Shown: positions 43,398 to 51,860 of the stretch, piece by piece | How the letters are laid out: each line of letters starts with the position of its first letter | Position numbering within the stretch: position 1 is the stretch's first letter | Assembly (NCBI GenBank): GCA_035531475.1 | Contig: DATKST010000052.1 | Location: forward strand, 62,001-126,000 | Length of the DNA: 64,000 nucleotides | Origin: CALCEB01 sp035531475 | GTDB taxonomy: Bacteria; Acidobacteriota; Terriglobia; UBA7540 | Reading direction: 5' to 3' | Notes under the pieces: model-generated | Databases searched by the model: none | Told to the model about the DNA's origin: nothing | The model's input: only the letters and a program-made list of their open reading frames with translations | Program-made: the position numbers and the translations under genes

Positions 43398-43527
43398 CAA
43401 CTGTTCAGATAAGGGGATATCTCGTAGGGGCGACCCTTGTGGTCGCCCACGGGCGGGCACAAGGCCCGCCCCTACAGCGCGTGGGAATCAAGTTCCAATG
43501 GGATATTTGGCTAAGTGAACAGCATTG
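43398..43527. repeat. MITE-like element E1 with GGGCGACC core
   Basis: Outer ends CAACTGTTCAGATAA (43398) and TTAAG-like TAAGTGAACAGCATTG (ending 43527) match the E1 termini seen at 30.1 and 50.8 kb. The core, 43428-43483, is instead the GGGCGACC/GCCCGCCCC hairpin pair. GGGGATATC against GGGATATTT adds inner symmetry. Confidence 0.65.
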
Positions 43528-43642
43528 GGTTAAGAGGAGGCCTTCTTGCAGGTGGCCTGAAAATCATGTCAAAACGCCGCGAGGTCCTGAAATAACCGGT
43601 AAGCGCGTCTATTTAACGTATAGTTAATTCTTTATAAATGTC

Positions 43643-43671
43643 TTGACAAAGTAATAATATACCGCTAGAAC
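43643..43671 (+). promoter_or_regulatory. Candidate promoter of the HTH-pil operon
   Basis: Consensus -35 TTGACA (43643-43648), 17 bases, then TAGAAC (43666-43671), in an AT-rich patch ~85 bases before the HTH gene start. It is well placed to drive the HTH gene and pilMNOPQ. Confidence 0.55.
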
Positions 43672-43755
43672 TATTCAAAGCCGGTAAAGGTGCCCCATGA
43701 AGCAAGCCCCAGGATGCAGGAAGGCCGGCACCGATTTCGATCGAGGATTCGACGC

Positions 43756-43983
43756 ATGACAACAGAGGACCGGGAAGTGATGGACGTTCGGCAAGCTTCG
43801 CAATATTTAGGAGTGTCACGAGAGACGCTGTACAAGTACCTCACCCATGAATCAATTCCGGCATTCAAATTGGGGAACCGCTGGAAGTTCAAGAAGACGG
43901 TATTGGACCGCTGGATGGAGAGTGAAAGCTCACTGCAGCGGGAGGCGCGACCGCGCCACAAGGGTTCCGTCGCGAGGGCATAA
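43756..43983 (+). CDS. Excisionase-type HTH protein preceding pilM
   Basis: 75 residues. A single helix-turn-helix of the excisionase/MerR-like type: VMDVRQASQYLGVSRETLYKYL, then IPAFKLGNRWKFKKTVLDRWM. It ends in a basic tail. The stop lies 3 bases before the pilM GTG, so it is the first gene of the pilMNOPQ operon and may regulate it or have a nucleoid-type role. ATG 43756 with GAGG upstream is preferred over a longer ORF start at 43690. It could also be a phage-type remnant, but the tight coupling argues for a resident regulator. Confidence 0.75.
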   Translation: MTTEDREVMDVRQASQYLGVSRETLYKYLTHESIPAFKLGNRWKFKKTVLDRWMESESSLQREARPRHKGSVARA

Positions 43984-43986
43984 ACT

Positions 43987-45051
43987 GTGGGGTTTTTCCG
44001 CTCCAATAAACCCAGGGGTCTGGTGGGCTTGGACATCGGTTCCAGCTCCGTGAAGGCGGTGGAGCTCGCCAAGAAGGGCAATGGATATGAGCTTTTAAGC
44101 CTGGGCCTGGACACCTTGAGCCAGGACACGATCGTGGACGGGGCCATCATGGACGCTCCGTCGGTATCCTCCGCGATCGAGAAGATCTTCAGGGAGTGCA
44201 AGATCGAGAACACGAGGGTTGCCGCCGCGGTTTCCGGCCACGCCGTGATCGTCAAGCGCATCACGGTTCCGGCGCATAGCCAGGAAGAGCTTGAGCAAGC
44301 GATTCAACAAGAAGCCCAGCGGCACATCCGTTTCGATCTGGCGGACGTGAATCTGACCTACTACCCTCTGGGCGATCTGGGGGAGGGCAATGCCGTGGAG
44401 GTTTTACTCCTGGCGGTGAAGCGCGAAAAAATGGAAAGCCACGCCAACGTCGTCGCTCTGGCCAACAAAACTCTGATGGTATTGGATATTGATGCCTTCG
44501 CTCTGCAGAATGCTTTTGAAGTGAACTATGAGCCGTCGGCGGACCTGGCGGCAGCGCTCCTCAACATCGGCGCCAGCAGCATGAACATTAACATTACCCG
44601 GGGTGGCGCTCCGCTCTTCACGCGTGACGTCTCGGTGGGGGGCAATCAGTATACGGACATCCTGCAGAAGGAGTTGGACCTGAGCTTTGAGGATGCTGAG
44701 AAATTGAAGATGGGTGAAAAAGTCTCGACCGTCAAACCCGGCACCGAAGAGGCCCATCTCCACTCGGTTTCGGAACTGCTGCTCCTCGAGGTTCAGAAGA
44801 CCTTTGATTTTTTCAAGCAGACCAATCCCAATGACCACATTGGCGCCCTTTATCTGAGCGGCGGAACGGCCCAGGTGAAGGGGTTGGTCGATCTGTTGAA
44901 GCAGGACTTCAACGTTCCCGTGGAAATCTTGAATCCTTTCCGGAAGATCTCATTCAGCTCGTCCCGGTTCGATCCTGATTTCATCGCCGCCATCGCTCCG
45001 CGCATGACCGTTTCGGTGGGTTTGGCTTTGAGGAGCTTTGACGAGGCATGA
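43987..45051 (+). CDS. pilM: Type IV pilus assembly protein PilM
   Basis: 354 residues, the usual PilM length. The actin-like ATPase fold is marked by LVGLDIGSSSVKAVEL (phosphate 1 loop, ~residues 12-27), LLNIGASSMNINI (phosphate 2, ~195) and LYLSGGTAQVKGL (adenosine, ~294). PilM sits on the cytoplasmic face of the inner membrane and binds the PilN N-terminus. The start VGFF at GTG 43987 fits the family (GFF, basic, then the first strand). The stop overlaps the pilN ATG by 4 bases. Confidence 0.93.
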   Translation: MGFFRSNKPRGLVGLDIGSSSVKAVELAKKGNGYELLSLGLDTLSQDTIVDGAIMDAPSVSSAIEKIFRECKIENTRVAAAVSGHAVIVKRITVPAHSQEELEQAIQQEAQRHIRFDLADVNLTYYPLGDLGEGNAVEVLLLAVKREKMESHANVVALANKTLMVLDIDAFALQNAFEVNYEPSADLAAALLNIGASSMNINITRGGAPLFTRDVSVGGNQYTDILQKELDLSFEDAEKLKMGEKVSTVKPGTEEAHLHSVSELLLLEVQKTFDFFKQTNPNDHIGALYLSGGTAQVKGLVDLLKQDFNVPVEILNPFRKISFSSSRFDPDFIAAIAPRMTVSVGLALRSFDEA

Positions 45052-45674
45052 TCCACGTCAACCTAATCCAACCCGTTGGGATGCCGGTGGAAACAAGGAC
45101 GGCACTGGCTTTGCCGGCCTCTGCAAAGAAACAAATCACGGCTCTTGTCGTCAGCGCCCTCACTTGCATCGCGATGGTCGGTTCGATTTATTGGTTTTGG
45201 TCCTACCAGATCACCGAATCCACCCGGCAGTTGGTGTTGGAAAAAGCGGAAGCGGCGCGGCTGGCCAGGATTCAGGCGGAAAACACCAAGTACCAAGTGG
45301 AGTTGGCGGCCATTCAGGCCCACATCGGCATCATTCAGGATCTCAACAAAAGCCGTGAGGGGCCGAAAGACTTGATGACGGCGCTGGGATTGACGGTGAA
45401 TCACGCCAGAGGTCTCTTTCTGGTTTCGGTTGCGGGCAAGGATGGCCAGTTGAAGATTCACGGCCAGTCCGAACATGTCAATTCCATCGCCGACTTCCTT
45501 ACGGCTCTGAAGCGAGCCGGTCCTTTTGACAATGTCCAGCTTCAGCGCCTGTTCGAGGATGACCACAAGGATCGCGTCAACTTCTCTTTTGACCTGACGT
45601 GTGTTTACAAACCGCCCCCAGGGCAGACTGGGGGTTCGGCCGCGGGCCCGGTCCCGCGTTCTTCATTGCGGTAG
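45048..45674 (+). CDS. pilN: Type IV pilus assembly protein PilN
   Basis: 208 residues. The short cytoplasmic start MIHVNLIQPVGM carries the INLL-type PilM-binding motif (here VNLIQP). One transmembrane helix (~25-50, ITALVVSALTCIAMVGSIYWFW) is followed by a periplasmic coiled coil and a ferredoxin-like C-terminal domain (VAGKDGQLKIHGQSEHVNSIADFLTAL). PilN pairs with PilO in the inner-membrane alignment complex. ATGA overlap with pilM. Confidence 0.9.
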   Translation: MIHVNLIQPVGMPVETRTALALPASAKKQITALVVSALTCIAMVGSIYWFWSYQITESTRQLVLEKAEAARLARIQAENTKYQVELAAIQAHIGIIQDLNKSREGPKDLMTALGLTVNHARGLFLVSVAGKDGQLKIHGQSEHVNSIADFLTALKRAGPFDNVQLQRLFEDDHKDRVNFSFDLTCVYKPPPGQTGGSAAGPVPRSSLR

Positions 45675-45697
45675 ATCACTCGAAGGAAGCCGAGCAC

Positions 45698-46306
45698 ATG
45701 GCAAAGGGATTTAGTGACCTTCCTGAACAATATCAGCTTGGCATTCTCATCGCGGTACCGGTGGTTTTGGCCGCAGTGGTGTTTTATGTCCTGGTATCGC
45801 CGCTTTCGGCCCAGAAGACCACTTTGCAAGAACAGGTGGAGACTCTGCGCCAGCAAAATCAAGCCAATCTCATCCTGGAGAAGCGCCGCGCCGCCTTTTT
45901 GAAGCAGATTGCGGAGGCTCAAGTTCACTTGAAGCAGTTGCAGGCCATCGTGCCGGATGAGCCGGCCACCGACCAATTTATCCGCATGGTTCACGATACG
46001 GCAGCGGCTGCCCACGTCCACCTGCGCGACTTTACGGCCCAGAACACCGTGCCGAGGAACTATTACACGGACGAACCTTTCAAGCTTCGACTCGACGGCA
46101 CTTATTACGACATGCTGGACTTCTTCGGCAGACTTGCCACGGCCCCTCGCATCGTGAATGTCTCCAGCCTCTCCATGGGGGCTCCAGGCGGCGGAGGGAG
46201 CAGCTACAAAGTCCTGCCCGGAGAAACACTTGGGGTGGACTGCATTATCACGACGTTTTACAGCAGCGGACCCTTGGCGCCTCCCCCTGCCAAGAAGCGA
46301 AAATGA
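45698..46306 (+). CDS. pilO: Type IV pilus assembly protein PilO
   Basis: 202 residues. One N-terminal transmembrane helix (~17-37, GILIAVPVVLAAVVFYVLV), a long periplasmic coiled coil (~38-80, QEQVETLRQQNQANLILEKR) and a ferredoxin-like C-terminal domain with the PilO LDGTYYDMLDFFGRLA segment. It would form the PilN-PilO heterodimer. ATG 45698 with AAGGAAG upstream; an ORF extension to 45599 overlaps pilN and is rejected. Pro/Lys-rich tail. Confidence 0.9.
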   Translation: MAKGFSDLPEQYQLGILIAVPVVLAAVVFYVLVSPLSAQKTTLQEQVETLRQQNQANLILEKRRAAFLKQIAEAQVHLKQLQAIVPDEPATDQFIRMVHDTAAAAHVHLRDFTAQNTVPRNYYTDEPFKLRLDGTYYDMLDFFGRLATAPRIVNVSSLSMGAPGGGGSSYKVLPGETLGVDCIITTFYSSGPLAPPPAKKRK

Positions 46307-46319
46307 TCGGGCGGATGGG

Positions 46320-46988
46320 ATGGCGAGGTTCACGAAACTGGTGAGGCTTTTGAGGGTTGAAATGTGCGAACCTTTCAACAATCGTAAAACCGCAGTTTGG
46401 TTAATAGGCTTGGCCCTGGCGGCGGGTGCGGCACTTTGGGGGAATCCGGCCCGGGCTGCTCATTATCGCAGGGGAAAGCCGGTTTTAAGCGGGAACATAA
46501 CGGGCCATGCCCGCCCTTTGGGGCGATACCCAGTGGGGATCACGGGCAGTGCCAAGCCGGCTCCCGGAGCGAACGGAAGCACACGCAAGCCGGCGCCGGG
46601 CGAACCCCCGACGGGCACGGGCAGTGCCTCAAAGCTTCGCGACCCGTTCAAGGCTCCCGAACCGCCCCCTACGGCGTCATCCCTGAAGACGAAGCGGTCA
46701 CACCTGCCGGCGGTGTTGCCACCCGGAGATAGAGGCTTGGTGATTGACCAGTTGATCCTGGAAGGTGTGGTGGATAAGAAGCCCGATAACGCCATGATTG
46801 CGGTGGTGACCAATAAAACCAACCGCGCCTATTTCTTGCGGGTCAATGAACAGGTTTTTGATGGCACGGTGACCATGATCACTCCGGGAGCCATCTTCTT
46901 CCGGCAACGGTTTTACTCTGATGACGACAAGGCCGAATGGAGGACCGTGGAAAAGCGGCTCAGCCCGGGCCCTGGGGGAAAAAAATGA
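46320..46988 (+). CDS. pilP: Type IV pilus lipoprotein-like protein PilP
   Basis: About 222 residues. An N-terminal hydrophobic helix (TAVWLIGLALAAGAAL, ~25-40) anchors or exports it; no lipobox Cys is seen, unlike proteobacterial PilP. A long Pro/Gly/Lys-rich linker follows, with SKLRDPFKAPEPP, and a C-terminal beta domain typical of PilP/GspC HR (IDQLILEGVVDKKPDNAMIAVV). It links PilNO to the PilQ secretin. ATG 46320 with GGCGGATGGG just upstream; ATG 46362 is an alternative. Its stop overlaps pilQ by 4 bases. Confidence 0.83.
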   Translation: MARFTKLVRLLRVEMCEPFNNRKTAVWLIGLALAAGAALWGNPARAAHYRRGKPVLSGNITGHARPLGRYPVGITGSAKPAPGANGSTRKPAPGEPPTGTGSASKLRDPFKAPEPPPTASSLKTKRSHLPAVLPPGDRGLVIDQLILEGVVDKKPDNAMIAVVTNKTNRAYFLRVNEQVFDGTVTMITPGAIFFRQRFYSDDDKAEWRTVEKRLSPGPGGKK

Positions 46989-49570
46989 AAACACGAATCA
47001 ATATCCTCTCTGGGGTTGCGGCCGCTGCGCTGGTGGCCCTGACGTGTGTGGCGGTCCATGAACGGGGGCCGGGACGTTGGGCGACCCTGGAAGCGGTGCA
47101 TGTGGCATCAGTGGGAAACGATTGCAGGGTTTCTCTGAGTATTGCAGGCCCGTGTGGATATCAAATCTCACGCTCCGGGACACACATTCTGATACTGGGA
47201 TTAGATGGAGCTAAAGCTGGAAACCTGCTTCGGACGGTCCAGGAGCAACCCCTGGGGTTATTCCAAGCGTACCGGATAACCACTGTAAAATCAGAGGATG
47301 GTAGTCCCGCAATCGAAGTCCAGATTGAAACGCGGTCTCCGGTCCGATTCTCCGTCCAAAATGAAGGTCCCGGCCTTGGCTTGGTGATGAAGCCCTTGGA
47401 TATCAATCTGGACGGTCTGCCGCTGGTCACTCCGTCAGCAGCCAGTGTGCTCGCGCTGCTCCTTCCAACCGGGCTTTTTCAATCGTATGGGACGAATGCC
47501 GGCAGCCGCGCGATGCGTTCCGGGGTTTCAATCCACCGCATAGAGAAACAGCGGACACTGGTAAGCTTCAACACTTCAAACTGCGTTGAATCTAAAACAC
47601 TTCGACCAACTCATCCACCCCGGCTGGTGGCAGATATTGCAAACGCCCCCGTCTCCACCAAACGGCCGGCTCACAAGCCGGATGAAGCATTATTCAAGGA
47701 AACTCGAGCCGCTGAACACCGCAGCCGCGACACTAAAGCGGCTCGGGTTGTGGTTGAGCCTACAGGGCAATCCGCAGTGAACATCCATTTGCGATCCACT
47801 GGAGTGCAGAAAGAGCTGAAGGCCGTGCAATCTCCAAAAACCCCCCGGCTGGCTGCGGTGGATACTGCACTCGCCAAAGCGAAGAGTGATTATGAGAAGC
47901 AAACCCTGGCGGTTTTGAAGCGGCCCGTGAAGGTGACTTTGGATGGCGGATCGCAAACGGTCCAAGTGCCTAATAACAAGCGAATTAGGCTTGCTGAAAA
48001 GACCGCGCCGAAGGCCATGCCGATCACTGCCCGCCACACCCGGGTGGAAGCCAGCCAACCTCGGCTTGCCCAAGCGCCTTTGGATTTCGCTGACACTTTG
48101 CCGGTGCGATCAGATTGGCAGAACGTGGATTCTGCGCCTTACAATGACCCGCCTTCAATTCTCCCCACTGCTCTGGCAGCGATGAAAGCAGCCCAGGCGG
48201 TGGCTGGATCGGGTTCGCAGGCTCCTCCTCTTGTGGTGCATCCTACGGGGACCGCCAAGCCCGGGACGTCTACTCAGTACACGGGCGAGCTCATCTCACT
48301 GAATCTGAAAGATGTTGATTTGAAGGACTTTTTCCGGCTTATTCACGAGATCAGCGGGCTGAACGTCATCCTTGATCCCAACGTGAGCGGTACGGTGACG
48401 CTGGTGCTGGACGACGTACCATGGGATGAAGCACTGGAAATCGTCCTGAAGAATAACGGGCTGGGCAAACAGTTGGAAGGAAACGTCTTGCGGATTGCCC
48501 GGATTGGTACCTTGACGGCGGAGGAAGAGAGCGCCACCAAACTCAAGGATGCGCAGGAAAAGGCCGCACCGCTAGTGACCATCTTCCGTGCTTTACACTT
48601 TGCACAGGCGATTGACGTCAAGACTACGAGCCAGATCCAAGGGCTAAGCCCGCCGCCCTCCATCCCCGGCGTGGTGACCATCCTCAATTCAGAAAAAGAC
48701 TCTGTGCTTACCAGACGGGGATTGGTAGTGGCGGACCCGCGCGATAACGCGGTCATCATCACGGATGTGCCGGGCCAAATTCCAGTTATCGAGGCGATGA
48801 TAGACAAGCTGGACCGGAAACCGAAGCAGATTTCCATCGAAGCCCGGATTGTCCAGGCGAATGCCGACTTCACGCGCCAGCTTTCGAGTGTCCTCGCCGC
48901 TGCGGTTAATAACAAGTCCTTCGGAACTTCGGCGGCAACTGGGACCAACCTCCTTTCCGTGGCACCGCCGCAACCGCCTTTTCCAGCCCTGGCCCTCGCC
49001 ACTCAGCCGCTTTCCGTCGGGAACACGGGGTTTGGCGCCTTCGCCATTACCGATGCTACGGCGCGCTATGCCATCAACGCGGCGCTCTCCGCCGCGGAAA
49101 CGCGCGACCAGGCGAAGATTATCTCCCGGCCCACCATCGTGACCCAAAACAACGTTGCCGGTTCAGTGCAACAGGGCGTTCAAATTCCCATCCAGACCAA
49201 CATCAATAACACCATTAGCGTGCAATACGTGAACGCAACCCTGCAGTTGGGCGTCATCCCGCAAGTGACGGAAGGGGGCCATATCTTCCTGAATATCGTC
49301 GTGAACAACGCTTCGGTGGGCGCTCTTCTTTCCTTTGCCGGACCATCCATCAACACTCAGCAGGCCACAACGCAGGTGCTGGTTCCGGACGGCGGCACGG
49401 TGGTATTCGGCGGCATCACCGTCACCAACCGCAATCGCTCCGCCACTTACGTTCCCCTGCTGGGAAGCATTCCGATCATCGGCAACCTGTTCAAGTCGAG
49501 TAGCGTCAACACCCAGGATCAGGAGCTTCTGTTCTTTGTCTCGCCTAAAATCCTGCCGGATAATAGCTGA
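46985..49570 (+). CDS. pilQ: Type IV pilus secretin PilQ
   Basis: 861 residues. An export helix (~5-24) is followed by AMIN-type domains (~30-115), a long Lys/Thr/Pro-rich variable stretch (~200-410), an STN/secretin N domain (SLNLKDVDLKDFFRLIHEISGLN, ~437) and N1 (FRALHFAQAIDVKT, ~533). The beta-barrel secretin core has VPDGGTVVFGGI (~800) and VPLLGSIPIIGNLFKS. It forms the outer-membrane pore for the pilus. ATGA overlap with pilP. It is longer than typical PilQ because of the linker. Confidence 0.93.
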   Translation: MKTRINILSGVAAAALVALTCVAVHERGPGRWATLEAVHVASVGNDCRVSLSIAGPCGYQISRSGTHILILGLDGAKAGNLLRTVQEQPLGLFQAYRITTVKSEDGSPAIEVQIETRSPVRFSVQNEGPGLGLVMKPLDINLDGLPLVTPSAASVLALLLPTGLFQSYGTNAGSRAMRSGVSIHRIEKQRTLVSFNTSNCVESKTLRPTHPPRLVADIANAPVSTKRPAHKPDEALFKETRAAEHRSRDTKAARVVVEPTGQSAVNIHLRSTGVQKELKAVQSPKTPRLAAVDTALAKAKSDYEKQTLAVLKRPVKVTLDGGSQTVQVPNNKRIRLAEKTAPKAMPITARHTRVEASQPRLAQAPLDFADTLPVRSDWQNVDSAPYNDPPSILPTALAAMKAAQAVAGSGSQAPPLVVHPTGTAKPGTSTQYTGELISLNLKDVDLKDFFRLIHEISGLNVILDPNVSGTVTLVLDDVPWDEALEIVLKNNGLGKQLEGNVLRIARIGTLTAEEESATKLKDAQEKAAPLVTIFRALHFAQAIDVKTTSQIQGLSPPPSIPGVVTILNSEKDSVLTRRGLVVADPRDNAVIITDVPGQIPVIEAMIDKLDRKPKQISIEARIVQANADFTRQLSSVLAAAVNNKSFGTSAATGTNLLSVAPPQPPFPALALATQPLSVGNTGFGAFAITDATARYAINAALSAAETRDQAKIISRPTIVTQNNVAGSVQQGVQIPIQTNINNTISVQYVNATLQLGVIPQVTEGGHIFLNIVVNNASVGALLSFAGPSINTQQATTQVLVPDGGTVVFGGITVTNRNRSATYVPLLGSIPIIGNLFKSSSVNTQDQELLFFVSPKILPDNS

Positions 49571-49638
49571 CGGAACAGAGCGCTTCAGCTAACATGTTCG
49601 AGTGAAGATAGGACAGGTTCCGGTCCTTCTCTCGAACC

Positions 49639-50739
49639 ATGCAGACCACTTCCATCCTTCATCCCTATGGAGCGCGACGGGCGGCCTTGCGTAATTTGCT
49701 CGACGCTCACCGCATTCCGTTTCTGGTGGTAACCAAGCCTGTAAACATTTACTATCTCACCGGTTTTCGGGGCAGTGCCGGCGCGGTGATGCTGGGGCGG
49801 GACCATCAGGTGCTCCTGGTGGACCCCCGCTATACCCTTCAAGCGCACGATCAAGCCGTGGGAATGGAAGTGGCCATCACCCGAGACGGCATTCTGGCAA
49901 CGGTAGCCAAAATGGCCTCCCGCAGCGGGCTGCCACGAGCGGGTTTTGAGGACCACCATCTGGCCGTTTCGGATTTCGAATTCCTGCGCAAGGAGGGACG
50001 GCCCAGCCTCCGGTGGGTTGCGGCAGGCGGGATGGTGGAGGAGCTCCGCGCGATCAAGGATGCCGGTGAGATTGAGCAGATTCGCCGCGCTTGCGGCGTG
50101 ACGGCGGCGGCGTTTGAAGAGACTTTGAGACGGGTGAAGCCGGGAGTGCGGGAATTGGACTTGGCGGCGGAGATTGAGCACCGCATGAAGAAGAAGGGGG
50201 CGGAAGGCCCGGCTTTTGAGACGATTGTGGCTTCGGGGCAGCGAGCCGCATTGCCTCACGGCCGCGCTTCTGAAAAAGAGCTCCAGTCCGGCGAGTTGGT
50301 GATCTTCGATCTGGGTGCTATACTCGGCGGCTATGCTTCTGATATGACCCGGACGGTTTTCCTGGGCCTTCCCCCGCGCCGGGTGAGGAGGCTCTACCGG
50401 GCCGTTCTGGAATCACAGCAGCAGGCCACCGCCGCCGCCACGGATGGCGCGACCGCGAAAGCCGTGGACGCCACGGCCCGGCGCGTGCTTCAGTCCTATG
50501 AGCTGGCGCGGCATTTCACGCACAGTACCGGCCACGGGGTGGGACTTGAGATTCACGAGCAGCCTCGAATCGCGCGGTCCGAAAAAAGCAGGCTGCGCCC
50601 ATCTCAAGTGGTGACGGTGGAACCCGGAATTTACCTGGAGGGTTTTGGCGGTATCCGGATTGAGGATACAATAGTCGTCGGGAAGGATGATCCCGAGGTA
50701 CTGACGCTGGCATCCAAGGACCATTGGATATTGGATTAA
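49639..50739 (+). CDS. M24 Xaa-Pro peptidase
   Basis: 366 residues. An N-terminal creatinase-like domain (residues ~1-130, with NIYYLTGFRGSAGAV) precedes the pita-bread metallopeptidase. All five metal ligands are visible: Asp in VIFDLGAILGGYASDMTRT (two), His in HSTGHGVGLEIHE, Glu in TVEPGIYLEG and Glu in IRIEDTIVV. The PHGRAS motif near 212 contains a substrate-binding His. It cleaves Xaa-Pro dipeptides or N-terminal Xaa-Pro bonds in the cytoplasm. In many genomes it lies next to accB, as here. Confidence 0.92.
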   Translation: MQTTSILHPYGARRAALRNLLDAHRIPFLVVTKPVNIYYLTGFRGSAGAVMLGRDHQVLLVDPRYTLQAHDQAVGMEVAITRDGILATVAKMASRSGLPRAGFEDHHLAVSDFEFLRKEGRPSLRWVAAGGMVEELRAIKDAGEIEQIRRACGVTAAAFEETLRRVKPGVRELDLAAEIEHRMKKKGAEGPAFETIVASGQRAALPHGRASEKELQSGELVIFDLGAILGGYASDMTRTVFLGLPPRRVRRLYRAVLESQQQATAAATDGATAKAVDATARRVLQSYELARHFTHSTGHGVGLEIHEQPRIARSEKSRLRPSQVVTVEPGIYLEGFGGIRIEDTIVVGKDDPEVLTLASKDHWILD

Positions 50740-50843
50740 TCCGGCTGGCGGCGGGTTGTGCAGCACGGTCACGGCAGGGAACAGTTTGGTCCTGGTTGTG
50801 TTGTAAGGGCGATCCCGATACCGCGCCCGGCCTAGCCCAGCCT

Positions 50844-51017
50844 CAACACCGTGCAGTTATGGTGAACCTCATGATCTTGATGGCAGGGTGGTCGCGTTCC
50901 CCCTCACCCCGGCCCTCTCCCCGCAAGCGGGGAGAGGGTGCCGCGAAGCGGCGGGTGAGGGGCACTGGCACAACCGTGTCCCGTTATTCTCGAACGAACC
51001 TTAAGTGAACAGAATTG
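50844..51017. repeat. MITE-like element E1, copy 3, enclosing a CTCTCCCC hairpin
   Basis: Same plan and length (174 bases) as 30123-30297: left part CAACACCGTGCAGTTATGG with TGAACCTCATGATCTTGATGG, right end TTAAGTGAACAGAATTG. The core hairpin (50899-50963) is of the CTCTCCCC family. Termini are more diverged than in copy 1. Confidence 0.7.
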
Positions 51018-51027
51018 AGCCTGGCCT

Positions 51028-51116
51028 GGATTATTCACGAAGTCTTGTTCGAGGACGGGAAGGGCACAGTCAAAACCATACCCTTCCCGTCCTACAAGGG
51101 AACTTACGAATAATCC
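51028..51116. repeat. Short inverted-repeat element E2, copy 2
   Basis: Outer GGATTATTCACGAAG and CTTACGAATAATCC are inverted repeats. The interior holds a strong stem (GGACGGGAAGGG with CCCTTCCCGTCC). It lies 25 bases before the accB start and could fold in its leader or act as a terminator of the upstream gene. Confidence 0.7.
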
Positions 51117-51141
51117 AGCCGAGAGGTTTGCAATTACTAAA

Positions 51142-51675
51142 ATGCCTCGAAAAAACGTTCGCCATGAGGACGCTGAGGACTCCTGGAGCATTGAGGAAAT
51201 CCGGGAGTTATTGGGGCTCCTCATCGAGCTTGACATCAGCGAATTTGAGATGGAGCGGAATGGCTCCAGGATCCGTGTGCGCCGGGGACAGACGGCGGAA
51301 ACGTCCGTCGTTGCCGTCCCACCGCCAAGGGCCAGCCAGTCCCCAGGTCCATTCTTTCCCCCGGCTCCGTCCCCGGCTCAGCAGGTGGTGGGCCGGCCGG
51401 AACCAACCAGCGAGACTCCGGACGGGCTTCACATTATCAAATCACCCATTGTTGGCACCTTTTATGGCTCCCCTTCTCCCGATGCCCCGCCTTTCGTCAA
51501 CCCCGGCGATGCCGTTCAAGTTGGACAGATTCTTTGCATCATAGAAGCTATGAAACTGATGAACGAGATTGAATCCGAAGTCGCCGGTGAGGTCGTAAGA
51601 CTCTATATGGAGAGCGGACAACCGGTGGAGTACGGACAGTCTCTTTTCGCCATCAAGCCTTCCGTCAGAAAGTAG
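51142..51675 (+). CDS. accB: Acetyl-CoA carboxylase biotin carboxyl carrier protein
   Basis: 177 residues. The N-terminal helical part (SWSIEEIRELLGLLIELDISEFEME) and a Pro/Ala linker lead to the biotinyl domain. This has SPIVGTFYGSPSPDAPPFVNPGD (with the family's thumb loop) and the biotin-accepting Lys in EAMKLMNE (~137). It carries carboxyl-biotin to the transferase for fatty-acid synthesis. Normally accC (biotin carboxylase) follows directly; here a secretin gene follows. Confidence 0.95.
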   Translation: MPRKNVRHEDAEDSWSIEEIRELLGLLIELDISEFEMERNGSRIRVRRGQTAETSVVAVPPPRASQSPGPFFPPAPSPAQQVVGRPEPTSETPDGLHIIKSPIVGTFYGSPSPDAPPFVNPGDAVQVGQILCIIEAMKLMNEIESEVAGEVVRLYMESGQPVEYGQSLFAIKPSVRK

Positions 51676-51770
51676 GCGCCGGACTCCTGGGCAACCCCGC
51701 GTCTTCATTTCCCGTCTATGGGTCCATGCGCGGTTGAGGTGGCCGTCGCGCCGGTCCTGGGCAGGTGAGC

Positions 51771-51813
51771 AGCGGCCAGGCGCAAGGCGGGCGGGTACAA
51801 GACCCGCCCCTGC
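51771..51813. repeat. GGGCGGGTACAAG repeat, half copy of the GGGCGACC family
   Basis: GGCGGGCGGGTACAAGACCCGCCCC forms a hairpin between accB and the secretin operon. It corresponds to the right half of the repeat pair seen at 15.1, 43.4 and 54.2 kb. Confidence 0.5.
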
Positions 51814-51860
51814 GGTTACCGGCGCTGCTTGTCTCTGCTCAGTAGTTAGGCCATAATGAG

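Larger units (their letters stand above)
42770..43755. other. Repeat-rich intergenic region between defence island and pil operon
   Basis: 986 bases without a supported gene. It holds a 143-bp-type double hairpin (42800-42941), a TAGCGGCGGTC palindrome (43051-43136), an E1 element with a GGGCGACC core (43398-43527) and the promoter of the pil-side HTH gene. The strip 43137-43397 shows nothing I can name. Confidence 0.6.
50740..51141. other. Intergenic region of composite repeat E1-E2
   Basis: 402 bases between the peptidase and accB. Almost all of 50844-51116 is taken up by the E1 and E2 elements; 50740-50843 shows nothing recognisable. Confidence 0.6.

Noticed and set aside
43756..43983. 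Phage excisionase with an integrase nearby
   Set aside because: No integrase; the gene is three bases from pilM and looks like a resident operon member.
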